Source: GCA-2794515 sp034436155
GTDB lineage: Bacteria > Chloroflexota > Anaerolineae > Aggregatilineales > Phototrophicaceae
DNA length: 64,000 nucleotides
Assembly: GCA_034436155.1 (NCBI GenBank)
Contig: DAOTVP010000026.1
Span: forward strand, 96,446-160,445
Reading direction: 5' to 3'
The notes under the pieces are model-generated. The model was given only the letters and a program-made list of their open reading frames with translations. It did no database searches and was not told the origin of the DNA. The position numbers and the translations under genes were made by a program. Positions 34,507-43,735 of the stretch are shown piece by piece (position 1 is the first letter of the stretch; each line of letters starts with the position of its first letter).

Positions 34507-34540
34507 TAATGTCATATCCTCATGCTCAATAATTTTATTT

Positions 34541-34570
34541 TGTATATTCAGCATAAGGTTTATTCGGCAA
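34541..34570 (-). promoter_or_regulatory. Candidate promoter of the 2-oxoacid:ferredoxin oxidoreductase operon
   Basis: TTGCCG (plus 34565-34570) and TATACA (plus 34541-34546) are 18 bp apart on the minus strand, about 35 bp before the delta-subunit ATG. Confidence 0.45.
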
Positions 34571-34611
34571 AATGCACAGTGAACTATGGCATGGTCAGAT
34601 GATGCAATGTG

Positions 34612-35397
34612 TCATAATTTGAACAAATTGACCGCGTTTTCGGTGGTATAGCGCCCCATTTCTTCGGTTGGGATATTGTGCAAACTGGCTAAACGGTCAA
34701 CTATAATTGGGATGTATGCAGGGGTGTTCCGTTTGCCCCGATGCGGGATGGGGGTTAAAAATGGCGCGTCTGTCTCGACCAAAATGCGATTTAACGGCGT
34801 AGAGGTGGCGACTCGACGCATATCATCGGCATTTTTATACGTGATAGGTCCCGTGAAGCCGAGATAAAAGCCAATATTTAGCGCACGCTTGGCAATCGTC
34901 ACATCGCCAGAAAATGAATGAAGCACGCCAGGACGCGCTTTGAGCGAATTGGGCAAGTCTTTCGCCCATTTTTCGAGGATGGTGAGCGTATCCTCGCTGG
35001 CTTCGCGGTTGTGGATAATCACAGGCAATTCGAGTTCACGCGCCAACGCCAACTGCGCCTCAAACCCGCGGAATTGTTGCGATTTGGGCGATTTATCCCA
35101 ATAATAATCGAGTCCGATTTCGCCGATTGCTACCACTTTGGGGTGCGATGCCAGTTCCCGAATGGCGGGGATGACATCTTCATCAAATTCGGCGGTGCTG
35201 TTGGGATGTATGCCTACCGCGACATAAATCCCCTCGTATTTTTCGGCGAGGGCAATCGCTTGGTGCGATGTTTGAATATCCACCGCAGGGATAATCATTC
35301 GGCGCACACCGACCGCGTGGGAATTTGCCCAAACTTGGTCACGGTCATGGTCATAATCTTCAAAATTGAAATGACAATGTGTATCGATTAAATCCAT
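34612..35397 (-). CDS. tatD: TatD-family metal-dependent deoxyribonuclease
   Basis: A TIM-barrel hydrolase of 261 residues acting as 3'-5' exonuclease or in DNA quality control. The metal motif H-C-H (DTHCHFNFEDY), GIHPNSTAEF, AIGEIGLDYYWDKS, VIIHNREASEDTL, GVLHSFSGDV and LVETDAPFLTPIPHRGKRN are complete. It follows the PHP gene with one base between, so the two are cotranscribed. Confidence 0.93.
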   Translation of the reverse strand: MDLIDTHCHFNFEDYDHDRDQVWANSHAVGVRRMIIPAVDIQTSHQAIALAEKYEGIYVAVGIHPNSTAEFDEDVIPAIRELASHPKVVAIGEIGLDYYWDKSPKSQQFRGFEAQLALARELELPVIIHNREASEDTLTILEKWAKDLPNSLKARPGVLHSFSGDVTIAKRALNIGFYLGFTGPITYKNADDMRRVATSTPLNRILVETDAPFLTPIPHRGKRNTPAYIPIIVDRLASLHNIPTEEMGRYTTENAVNLFKL

Positions 35398-35398
35398 C

Positions 35399-36085
35399 TT
35401 ATCCGCCCTCCCACATACGCGGTTTTAAGCCCAATTTTTTCATCCATTTTGCGCCTTTACTGCCGATATGCACCCGCCATGAACTGAGTTTTCGGACAAA
35501 ATCGGCTCCGCGGAGCGCATCGAGAAAATCTTCAGGATCATCATTGAATGGGCGCATCAGCATGGGCGATGTGCCATATTCGACCAACGTATGGGCATCA
35601 GACCCCGCCGTGCCGAGTAGGTTATGCTTTTCGGCAAAGGCTATCGCCTTCAGGTTATCTTCCATGAAAAAGCACCGCGCATTAAACACCTCAATGGCAT
35701 CAATTTGGTCTACAATGCGGAGCAAATCGGATTCGTGCCATGCCCCTTTACGTAATCGGTCAAACGGATGCGAAATGCTAATCACCGCGCCTTGTTCGCG
35801 CAGGCGTTTAATCGTCTCTTGTGGTGTTAGCCCCTCTGGAATGCTCTCTTTGACGAAATACGCCAAAATTTCGCCCTGTGTGGTGAAAATTTCTTCGCCG
35901 ACAATCACCAATTCGGGCGCGAGTTGCTTCATCTTAAGCGCACCATCCGCCGTATTATGATCGGTGATAGCGATGCGTTTGATATCGCGTTTGTGGCAAA
36001 TTTCGATGAGTTTATCGAATTGCGTGATGCAATCGGTTGACCAGTGGGTATGATTATGCAAATCCACACGCCATGTCTCGGTCAT
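35399..36085 (-). CDS. PHP-domain phosphoesterase
   Basis: A metallo-phosphoesterase of 228 residues. The first PHP motif is VDLHNHTHWSTDC, then AITDHNTADGAL, VGEEIFTTQGEILAYFV, SISHPFDRLR and GSDAHTLVEYGTS; these carry the His and Asp ligands of a trinuclear site. Relatives act on nucleoside or sugar phosphates, or as 3'-5' exonucleases. ATGA overlap with the flippase-like gene and one-base gap to tatD give a three-gene operon. Confidence 0.88.
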   Translation of the reverse strand: MTETWRVDLHNHTHWSTDCITQFDKLIEICHKRDIKRIAITDHNTADGALKMKQLAPELVIVGEEIFTTQGEILAYFVKESIPEGLTPQETIKRLREQGAVISISHPFDRLRKGAWHESDLLRIVDQIDAIEVFNARCFFMEDNLKAIAFAEKHNLLGTAGSDAHTLVEYGTSPMLMRPFNDDPEDFLDALRGADFVRKLSSWRVHIGSKGAKWMKKLGLKPRMWEGG

Positions 36086-37167
36086 AATATTGCCCCTTCT
36101 GCGACTGGTTGGTGATGTTTTTCAGCTTGGATGGTCGCCAATTCCGCCTCTAATTCGCTGGTGAATAGGCGCTTGCGATAGATAAACGCGACCATAACCC
36201 CCACCAACACCCGAAACCACTTATGAAAGAAACTTTGCAACAATGCCGCCGCGCCCGCCATTGGCACGGTGAATTCGGGATGTGCTGGCACGACCATCGC
36301 CACCAACATGGCGAAATTGGTCAATTCGGTCACGCCCGCGCCGTTGGGGACGAAACTCAATGCCCCGACTGCCGATGCAACACCTACAATAAACGCCACT
36401 TGCAAAAATAATTCGGGGGTCATCGGCAAGCCGAAGCCCCATAGAATGATGAAAAATCCGACCGTACTCGACATATACACACCCATCCCCAACAGCGTGA
36501 CGGGTATCATGTGGCGGATGCTAAAAATTTCTCGGCTACTCTCATAAAAATGAACAAACCATCCATGCAGGCGGTTTATCAATGGAATTTTGGCGAGGAT
36601 ATTCAAGCACAATTGAGCCAGAGGTTGGATTTGTATCACCACCAAACCCGCAAAGATGATCGCCGCCGATGAAAACACAATCCCGCGGCTGATGTCGTAA
36701 TAATCACCAAGTGGCAAATTCGTCCCGCCGATGAGCAACGTCACGGTGAGCGTGATGACCACCGATAACCCATCTGCAATCCGTTCCGCCAAGACAATCG
36801 GCGCACTACGGGCGATAGGTGTGCCAGTTTTCATCTTCAACAACACCGATTTGAGCAATTCAGCCACCTTGCCCGGACTCACAGAAAACATGAACGATGA
36901 GACGAATATCACGGCGCTATCTTTCACGGTGATTTTATCGCGGGCATCCACCACCCCCAGATAATATTGCCATGTCAAAAATCGAAACAAGTTGGCGCTC
37001 ACTTGGGTGAGGCTTAACACGATGAGCAATCCCATCGGAAAGACGGCGAAGGCTTCTAGCACACCCTCATCAAATTGACCCGTGCTATCAAAAATCAGCA
37101 GGACGAAGATATACACCACGAGGACAATCAGCGCCCCGCCGATGAGTTGATTGCGATATTTACGCAT
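36082..37167 (-). CDS. UPF0104 / lysylphosphatidylglycerol synthase-type flippase-like membrane protein
   Basis: A multi-spanning protein of about 361 residues of the AglD/MprF N-terminal-like family, proposed to move lipids or lipid-linked sugars. Hydrophobic segments alternate with conserved loops: TVKDSAVIFVSSFMFSVSPGKVAELLKS, RSAPIVLAERIADGLS and GALSFVPNGAGVTELTNFAML. The G-K-x-x-E and R-x-x-D patterns are typical. The ATG at 37167 has AAGG 8 nt before it; an in-frame GTG at 37176 is less likely. Confidence 0.85.
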   Translation of the reverse strand: MRKYRNQLIGGALIVLVVYIFVLLIFDSTGQFDEGVLEAFAVFPMGLLIVLSLTQVSANLFRFLTWQYYLGVVDARDKITVKDSAVIFVSSFMFSVSPGKVAELLKSVLLKMKTGTPIARSAPIVLAERIADGLSVVITLTVTLLIGGTNLPLGDYYDISRGIVFSSAAIIFAGLVVIQIQPLAQLCLNILAKIPLINRLHGWFVHFYESSREIFSIRHMIPVTLLGMGVYMSSTVGFFIILWGFGLPMTPELFLQVAFIVGVASAVGALSFVPNGAGVTELTNFAMLVAMVVPAHPEFTVPMAGAAALLQSFFHKWFRVLVGVMVAFIYRKRLFTSELEAELATIQAEKHHQPVAEGAIL

Positions 37168-37294
37168 GAATATCACCTTAAAAAATCTACAACGTCAAAC
37201 AACCGTAGGATTCTAATAGCAAAATTGGGCTTAAAACAAGTCATAAATCCGCTATACTGATGATGTTTGAGGAAAAGTTGAGAGTATAGTAGAA

Positions 37295-38764
37295 ATGACA
37301 TTACCAGAAAATCACATAAACCATGACGAATATGACGATGATGGTGGCTTGCAAGCCCCGCCCCGCATTTTATTTTGGGGGCTTATTTCGATGATATTGC
37401 TGGCGATTATCGGCATTTTGGCGGGGATTCTCATCTTCCGCGAGGTACTCACCCCCGGTCAACAACAACGTGTCATTGATGCCGTTCCGTTTATGCGTGT
37501 TTTGCTCCCGCCACAACCTGCACCCGATACCGTACTGCCAACCGTCGCGCCTGTGAATCCAACCGCGGCGATGGATTTGTTGAATTTATCCATTGACCCC
37601 GTGAATCCATCACCCGAAATTATTGAATTGACAGAAGCGATTACAGAAGCCCCACCGACAGAGGTTATGCCAACCGCTACCCCCACCCCACAACCGACAG
37701 AGGCGCTACCAACGGCAACGCTACCACCACCCCCCCCCACACCAACCGAAATGCCGACACAATCGGCACAAGCCATAACACCAACCCCCAATGTCGTCTC
37801 GCAACCTGCGGGGCAACGCCTGACCTGGGCAATCTCGCATACCAATACAGGCTTCACATGGGAACGGCAAACGTGGAACAATTGCGGTCCAACCAATATC
37901 ACCATGGCGATGTCGTTTTATGGCTGGTCGCGTGGGCAAGATTTCGCCCGTAACCTCATCCGCCCGAATGGTGAAGACCGCAATGTCTCTCCGTTTGAAT
38001 TGGTGAGTTTCGTCAATAACAATAGCGATTTACGCGCCTTGTATCGTGTGGGGGGAGATTTAGGCTTGCTCCGCGCCCTGATTAACCGCCAATTCGCAGT
38101 GGTTATCGAAAGAAGTCACATGTTTGAGGGCTACGATTGGCTAGGGCATTATCAAACATTGGTTGGTTATGATGATTCGCAAAGTATCTTCACCGTATAC
38201 GACAGCTTTTTGGGCGCAAATACTATCGAGACCTATACTGATGTCGATAACCATTGGCAAGATTTTAACCGTGTGTTCATTGTGGTCTATCAACCAGAAC
38301 GCGAAGCGGAGTTATTTAACCTACTCGGCGAACTCGCAGATCAAGAACGCGCCGCCGAAATTGCCTTTGATGTGGCGCAAGCCGAAGCCCGCACCAATCC
38401 ACAAGACCCATTTGCGTGGTTCAACATGGGCAGTTCGTTGGTGATGTTGGGACGCTATCAAGAAGCCAGTGTCGCTTATGACCAAGCCACCAGTTTAGGA
38501 TTGCCATGGCGCATGTTGTGGTATCAATTTGGACCCTACGAGGCATTTTATCAGGTGGGGCGCTATCAAGATATTTTGGCGTATGTGAATAACACCTTCT
38601 CAACGGATGGCGGTCAAGATGTCGAAGAAGCCTATTATTGGCAAGGACGGGCATTATTGGCGCTCGGTCGGCGCAATGAGGCAATCGCCGCTTTTCAACA
38701 AGCTATCGGTAAAAATCGTTATTTTGCCGATGCACGCCAAGCCCTGACTGAATTAGGAGCATGA
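37295..38764 (+). CDS. Membrane-anchored C39-like cysteine peptidase with TPR repeats
   Basis: A 489-residue protein with one membrane segment (about residues 25-48), a Pro/Thr-rich stalk (about 75-175), a papain-like C39_2 domain and a TPR tail. Catalytic candidates are Cys197 in NNCGPTNITMAM, His285 in GHYQTLVGYDD and Asp in VYDSFLG. The C-terminal part (DPFAWFNMGSSLVMLGRYQEA, AYYWQGRALLALGRRNEAIAAFQQAI) forms two or three TPRs. A TATACT box lies 37 bp before the ATG with a poor -35. The stalk is coded over a run of nine C at 37730-37738. Acts outside the cell; the substrate is unknown. Confidence 0.82.
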   Translation: MTLPENHINHDEYDDDGGLQAPPRILFWGLISMILLAIIGILAGILIFREVLTPGQQQRVIDAVPFMRVLLPPQPAPDTVLPTVAPVNPTAAMDLLNLSIDPVNPSPEIIELTEAITEAPPTEVMPTATPTPQPTEALPTATLPPPPPTPTEMPTQSAQAITPTPNVVSQPAGQRLTWAISHTNTGFTWERQTWNNCGPTNITMAMSFYGWSRGQDFARNLIRPNGEDRNVSPFELVSFVNNNSDLRALYRVGGDLGLLRALINRQFAVVIERSHMFEGYDWLGHYQTLVGYDDSQSIFTVYDSFLGANTIETYTDVDNHWQDFNRVFIVVYQPEREAELFNLLGELADQERAAEIAFDVAQAEARTNPQDPFAWFNMGSSLVMLGRYQEASVAYDQATSLGLPWRMLWYQFGPYEAFYQVGRYQDILAYVNNTFSTDGGQDVEEAYYWQGRALLALGRRNEAIAAFQQAIGKNRYFADARQALTELGA

Positions 38765-38765
38765 T

Positions 38766-40454
38766 ATGACCGAAGAAACATCGCACAATACCGCCACATC
38801 GCGCCAATTGGCACGCTCGACCCTGATTGTGATGCTCGCCTTTGGCATGGCTAAGGTGATTAGTTTGGGGCAAACGGTCATCATCGCCAGCGTATTCGGC
38901 GTGGGTGCAGAATGGGATGCGTTTGTCACGGCGAATCGCATCCCCGAATTGATATTCACGCTCGTTTCGGGTGGGGCATTGGCGCACGCCTTCGTGCCGA
39001 TATTCAGTGGCTATCTCGCAAAAGGGGATAAAGACGGCGCGTGGACGCTCGCTTCGCATGTGGTGAATTTGGTGTTTATGACCACGCTCATCATCAGCAC
39101 CTTCGTGTTCATCACCGCCGAGTGGTGGGTCGGGACGGTTGCCGCGCCCGGTTTTGATGCCCAAACCCAAGCCCAAACCGTCCAACTCATGCGAATTTTG
39201 CTCATCGGCACATTGATCTTTTCGGTCAGTGGGTTGGTGATGGGCATTTTGAATAGTCATAATCACTTTTTACTGCCCGCCCTCGCGCCAATTATGTTCG
39301 ATGTTGGGATTTTATTGGGTGTGATTTTCTTGTTGCCCATTTTTGGTGTCATCGGTATCGCACTTGGCGCGGTATTCGGCGCGATGATGCACTTAGGAAT
39401 ACAAATTCCGGGCTTAATTCACTTCCGCGCCCGTTGGAAGCCCGAAATCAGCCTACGTGACCCCGTGTTATGGCGCGTGATTCGGTTGATGTTGCCCCGT
39501 GTGGCGGGGTTGGGTGTGTTCAGCCTGAATTTTTTGGTGATGAATAACATCGCCTCGCGCTTGGGGACGGGTGCGGTCAGCGCACTCGATTGGGGTTGGC
39601 GCTTGATGCAAATCCCGCAAACCCTCATCGGCACAGCGATGGGTACGGTGATATTCCCCACATTGGCGGCGTTCAGCGAATTGGGCGATGACGACAACAA
39701 ACGTACCGCCATGACGGGCGCGTTACGCTTCATCTTGGTGGCGACCATCCCCTCGGCGATTGGCTTGATTTTTGTCGGCAGACCGATTATCAGCCTGTTA
39801 GAACGGGGCGCGTTTGATGCCAGCGCCTCTGAATTGGTGTATAGCACACTGCGCTTTTTCGCGTTGGGGATTATCGTCCATTCGACTTTAGAGGTAGTCG
39901 CCCGTAGTTTTTATGCCGATAAAGACACCCTCACACCGCTCTGGGCGGCGTTAGCAGGCGCGAGTATCAATTTTGTCACGGCATTTTTATTCACCAATGT
40001 GATATATGCTCAAACATTTGGTTATCAATCGTTGATGGTGGGCGCATTTAACTTGCCCTACGAACTCGATTTTCGGCGGGCATTCGGCGCACCGGGTGGT
40101 TTGGCATTGGCGAATACCATCGCAACCACCGTTGAAGTCGGGATACTCATCCTGATTTTACGCCGTCGTTGGCATGGTATCCACGAAAATATGTTGGCGA
40201 CATCGGTCATCAAAGCCCTATTTGCGAGTTTGGTCATGGCAGGCGCGATAACTGCCGTCAATTTCGGTTGGAATATGCTCAGATTGGGCGATAGAGGCTT
40301 GCTTTTCACCATCGCGCAGGTCATCATCGAAACAGGTATCGGCGTGATAACATTCTTCGCAGTGGCGTGGATGGTCAAAATGGAAGAGTTAAAATTACTC
40401 TGGAATTTATTCAAACGCAAAACAGGCGTTACCCCTGCGGAGGTGACGGCATGA
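38766..40454 (+). CDS. murJ: Lipid II flippase MurJ
   Basis: A 562-residue MVF-family protein with about fourteen membrane segments that moves lipid II across the membrane for wall synthesis. FGMAKVISLGQTVIIASVFGVGAEWDAFVTANRIPELIFTLVSGGALAHAFVPIFS (in pieces) is the family N-terminus with conserved Arg; RLMLPRVAGLGVFSLNFLVMN and GRPIISLLERGAFDAS are also characteristic. One base separates it from the C39 gene; GGAG lies before the ATG. The stop overlaps the next start (ATGA). Confidence 0.93.
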   Translation: MTEETSHNTATSRQLARSTLIVMLAFGMAKVISLGQTVIIASVFGVGAEWDAFVTANRIPELIFTLVSGGALAHAFVPIFSGYLAKGDKDGAWTLASHVVNLVFMTTLIISTFVFITAEWWVGTVAAPGFDAQTQAQTVQLMRILLIGTLIFSVSGLVMGILNSHNHFLLPALAPIMFDVGILLGVIFLLPIFGVIGIALGAVFGAMMHLGIQIPGLIHFRARWKPEISLRDPVLWRVIRLMLPRVAGLGVFSLNFLVMNNIASRLGTGAVSALDWGWRLMQIPQTLIGTAMGTVIFPTLAAFSELGDDDNKRTAMTGALRFILVATIPSAIGLIFVGRPIISLLERGAFDASASELVYSTLRFFALGIIVHSTLEVVARSFYADKDTLTPLWAALAGASINFVTAFLFTNVIYAQTFGYQSLMVGAFNLPYELDFRRAFGAPGGLALANTIATTVEVGILILILRRRWHGIHENMLATSVIKALFASLVMAGAITAVNFGWNMLRLGDRGLLFTIAQVIIETGIGVITFFAVAWMVKMEELKLLWNLFKRKTGVTPAEVTA

Positions 40455-41089
40455 TAACAATTATCAGCCAAACATTAGGCATTGCCGCCACCAATTGTTA
40501 CATCATCGGCGATACCGATACGCATCAAGCGGTCGTGATTGACCCTGTAGATAATGCGCCGTTCATCATCGAAACTGCAAAACGGGCGGGCTTCGAGATA
40601 AAACTCATCCTCGCCACACATGGTCATTTCGACCATGTACTCGCCAGTGCGCCTTTGCAACAATTGACGGGTGCGCCATTCTATATTCATCGTGAAGGCG
40701 AAAAATGGCTGAAAACCTTGCCCCAACAAGGGGTGATGTTCACAGGCAAACCGTTCCCCGAAGCGGGAACGCCCGATAGGTGGCTCACCGATGAACCCGA
40801 AACGATTACGCTCGGCGCGATAACCCTAGAGACAATTTTCACCCCCGGTCATGCCCCTGACCACATCGCATTTTATCTGCGGAGTGAGCATGTCTTATTC
40901 GCAGGCGATACGCTGTTCGCGGGGAGTATCGGACGAACCGATCTACCGGGCGGGAATTATCCGTTGCTGATACAATCCATCACCGAAAAATTATTCCCGT
41001 TAGGCGATGATACCCGTGTTTTGGCGGGTCACATGGAAGAGACGACCATCGGACGCGAAAGGCGTACCAATCCATTTTTAATCGATTGA
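40451..41089 (+). CDS. Metallo-beta-lactamase-fold hydrolase (glyoxalase II-like)
   Basis: A binuclear-metal hydrolase of 212 residues. THGHFDHV is the H-x-H-x-D-H motif; GHAPDHIAFYL, LFAGDTLFAGSIGRTDLPGG and AGHMEETTIGRERRTNPF supply the other ligands and the glyoxalase-II-like tail. Such small proteins hydrolyse thioesters like lactoylglutathione analogues; the true substrate here is unknown. Start 40451 overlaps the murJ stop (ATGA); a longer frame from 40367 lies inside murJ and is rejected. Confidence 0.9.
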   Translation: MITIISQTLGIAATNCYIIGDTDTHQAVVIDPVDNAPFIIETAKRAGFEIKLILATHGHFDHVLASAPLQQLTGAPFYIHREGEKWLKTLPQQGVMFTGKPFPEAGTPDRWLTDEPETITLGAITLETIFTPGHAPDHIAFYLRSEHVLFAGDTLFAGSIGRTDLPGGNYPLLIQSITEKLFPLGDDTRVLAGHMEETTIGRERRTNPFLID

Positions 41090-41097
41090 GATATCTT

Positions 41098-42300
41098 ATG
41101 ACCACATCCACCCAACCACAACCATCCACCCTGAAAAAATGGGGTATCAACATTGCGATTATGCTGGTGAGCATCGGCATCACCGTTGGCGCGATTGCCC
41201 TGCTCTTCCCCGATTTATTCAACCGCGCCATAGCGATGATTACCCCCGCCGAGACGATTAAATTTTATGTCGGCATGGGCGATTTATTCATCGCACAACC
41301 GAATAGCATCGCCGCACCCGATAATCCGAATGAAGTTTTGGCGGAATATGTCCTCCAATGGGATGAAGACGGATTTCGCTTGCCCAAAAATCCCGCCGAT
41401 GAATACCCCATTTTGGCGCTCGGCGATTCGTTCACCGAAGCACCTAACGCAGGCACACCTTGGACAGATGTCTTGGCAGATAAAATCGGGATGCCTGTGC
41501 GGAATATGGGTTTTCGCGGTTACGGACCCGTGGAACAAGCCATCGTCATGCGCGAATACGAAACCGATACCAGCGCCGATTATGTCATCATCGCCTTTTT
41601 TGAGGGAAATGATATTTCTAACGCGCAATCGTACACATGGCAATATACCGATGACAATCCCTATCAATTGCCCCATATCGCCCGTCAAGCCATGCGCGAT
41701 GATGCCCGTCAGGTGCTACTGTGGACATTTGAACCGCCACAGGGGGATAGTTTCAAATATCCTGTTATGCTCAATATCAATAACACCCAACAACCGATGT
41801 CATTTTTAGAGGGGTACATCTGGAATAACATCGTCTCTGCCGATGATCTAGAAGCCAGTCGTCCTCTGGAAATGACGGTGCAAGCGTGGCGCGACATCAA
41901 AGCCGTTGCGGGGGATGCGTGTGTCATACTCGCCTATCTACCGTCCAAAGAGACGGTCTATTTGCCATATGTGGATAAAACTGACAGGGCAAAAATTTTT
42001 GAGAATCCCATGCACCTGATTTTATCGGATGTGAATTTCTTGAGCATCATCGAAGACCCCAATGGCTCGTATGACAAGTGGTATGAGGGTCGCTATGTGA
42101 TACGCGATACCATTCAACGTCATGCTCAAGCCGAAGGCTTGGCATTTATAGACCTTACACCCCATTTTGAGGCACGCGCACAAGCGGGTGATGTGTTGTT
42201 TTATGTGTACGATACGCACCCCAATCAACTCGGACATGACCTCATTGGGACGGTGTTAGCCGATACTATCCGCCAAACAAGTCCATGTATGGAGGGATAA
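41098..42300 (+). CDS. Membrane-anchored SGNH/GDSL-type hydrolase
   Basis: A 400-residue protein with one N-terminal membrane anchor (about residues 16-40) and an outside SGNH hydrolase domain. ILALGDSFTEAP holds block I with the nucleophile Ser, MGFRGYGPVEQ the Gly block, FFEGNDISN the Asn block, and YDTHPNQLGHD block V with Asp and His. The family includes acyl esterases and O-acetyl transferases of polysaccharides and wall. The ATG at 41098 is favoured over TTG at 41086. It is followed directly by the thioredoxin-like gene. Confidence 0.82.
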   Translation: MTTSTQPQPSTLKKWGINIAIMLVSIGITVGAIALLFPDLFNRAIAMITPAETIKFYVGMGDLFIAQPNSIAAPDNPNEVLAEYVLQWDEDGFRLPKNPADEYPILALGDSFTEAPNAGTPWTDVLADKIGMPVRNMGFRGYGPVEQAIVMREYETDTSADYVIIAFFEGNDISNAQSYTWQYTDDNPYQLPHIARQAMRDDARQVLLWTFEPPQGDSFKYPVMLNINNTQQPMSFLEGYIWNNIVSADDLEASRPLEMTVQAWRDIKAVAGDACVILAYLPSKETVYLPYVDKTDRAKIFENPMHLILSDVNFLSIIEDPNGSYDKWYEGRYVIRDTIQRHAQAEGLAFIDLTPHFEARAQAGDVLFYVYDTHPNQLGHDLIGTVLADTIRQTSPCMEG

Positions 42301-42786
42301 ATGAGCTGGTTTAATCAATTTTCGTACCCGATTTTTAGTGTGGTAATTGTCATCGGCGCGATTTTACTCATGCGCCGTCTCAAACTCAAATTACCCGTTA
42401 TCGGTGGGATAACGGTCATCCTCATCGGCGGATTGATTGCGCTCAACCTTGCCTTGCGTCCTGGGATTAGCACGGTGAATAGCCCACAAGAGGCTTATGA
42501 TCTCATCGGCAACGGTCGCCCAACGTTACTGGTGTTTCATAGCAATTATTGTAGCGGATGCTTGGCGATGAACCCGTCTATCGTGGCATTAGCAGATGAA
42601 ATCCGCGCCGATTACAACGTGATTCGGGTGGATATTCACAGCGAGACGGGGCAAATCCTCACATCAGAACTTGGATTTTCTGCCAGTCCCGAATTTGTGT
42701 TGTATGACGCAAACGGGCGTGAAATTTGGCGCAGTCATGGCTTGCCGAGTAAAGACGGGTTACAAATCGCATTGGGAGATTCATGA
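42301..42786 (+). CDS. Membrane-anchored thioredoxin-like protein
   Basis: A protein of 161 residues: two hydrophobic helices (about 8-23 and 33-52), then an outside thioredoxin fold with LLVFHSNYCSGCLAMNPSI, active site C-S-G-C at about residues 84-87, and the cis-Pro region FSASPEFVLYD. It could reduce disulfides or deliver reducing power outside the membrane. The start is immediately after the SGNH stop and the end overlaps the next ATG by 4 bp (ATGA). Confidence 0.82.
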   Translation: MSWFNQFSYPIFSVVIVIGAILLMRRLKLKLPVIGGITVILIGGLIALNLALRPGISTVNSPQEAYDLIGNGRPTLLVFHSNYCSGCLAMNPSIVALADEIRADYNVIRVDIHSETGQILTSELGFSASPEFVLYDANGREIWRSHGLPSKDGLQIALGDS

Positions 42787-43697
42787 AGCCCCATATTTTA
42801 TTGATATTTTTAGATGGTATCGGCTTGGGTGATGATAACCCCGCCACCAATCCCTTCGCCGTTGGCGATTTTCCGATACTCCACGCCCTATCTGATGGAA
42901 AACGCTGGTTGCGCGATGTGGGCATCCAAAAAACGGCGCGTAGCTTATTCATCCCCACCGATGCACAAATGGGCGTATCAGGATTGCCCCAGAGTGGCAC
43001 GGGACAGGCGACCATCATCACGGGGCGCAACATTCCTGCCCTCATCGGCGAGCATTACGGACCGAAGCCCAACAAAGCCACCCGAAACTTATTGGATGAA
43101 GCCAATTTTTTCAAAGATGTAGTAGCGCGTGGCAAAAAAACCGCCTTGCTCGAAGCGTATCCCCCACCGTGGCATAAGGGCATCAATCGCGGAAAAAGTT
43201 TGCCATCCAGTTATCAGTATGCGCTCAAATCGGCGGGGATTCGTTTTTTTGATGAAGCCGATTTACGCGCTGGCAACGCCTTGAGCGCGGATTGGACGGG
43301 TGAAGGTTGGCATACCCAACTCGGTTATACCGATACCCCGATTTTAACCCCCTTCGAGGCGGGTGTGCGATTGGTCGAAATTTCCCGCGAGTACGATTTC
43401 GCATTTTTCGCCCATTGGCTAACCGATGTGATTGGGCATCGTGGCACACTCGCAGAAGCGGTTAACCTACTCACGACATTTGACGGCGTGATGAACGGGG
43501 TACTATCGGCGTGGGATGATAGCGAGGGTGTGGTCATTATCACCAGCGACCACGGCAACATGGAGGACATCGGCAATCGGCATCATACCGCCAACCGCGT
43601 CCCAACGGTGATTATCGGCAATCAGAAAAATGTGTTTGAGGGATTAGATACCCTAGCCGATATTGCAGGGCGCATGGGGCAAATTTTGGGGATTTAA
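42783..43697 (+). CDS. Alkaline-phosphatase-superfamily metalloenzyme (iPGM/phosphopentomutase-like)
   Basis: A 304-residue cytosolic-looking protein. ILLIFLDGIGLGDDNP starts the fold with the first metal Asp. PQSGTGQATIITG is where a Ser/Thr would take the phosphate. HWLTDVIGHRG and ITSDHGNMEDIGNRHHTANRVPTVIIG give the later Asp/His ligands, like phosphoglycerate mutase. It is much shorter than iPGM (about 510) because the inserted phosphatase domain is missing, and shorter than DeoB. It is often annotated as a metalloenzyme-domain protein; the substrate is unknown. Last gene of the operon beginning at 37295. Confidence 0.8.
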   Translation: MKPHILLIFLDGIGLGDDNPATNPFAVGDFPILHALSDGKRWLRDVGIQKTARSLFIPTDAQMGVSGLPQSGTGQATIITGRNIPALIGEHYGPKPNKATRNLLDEANFFKDVVARGKKTALLEAYPPPWHKGINRGKSLPSSYQYALKSAGIRFFDEADLRAGNALSADWTGEGWHTQLGYTDTPILTPFEAGVRLVEISREYDFAFFAHWLTDVIGHRGTLAEAVNLLTTFDGVMNGVLSAWDDSEGVVIITSDHGNMEDIGNRHHTANRVPTVIIGNQKNVFEGLDTLADIAGRMGQILGI

Positions 43698-43735
43698 GTT
43701 ATACTATAAAAAATAGCCATCAGGATGATTTTAGG

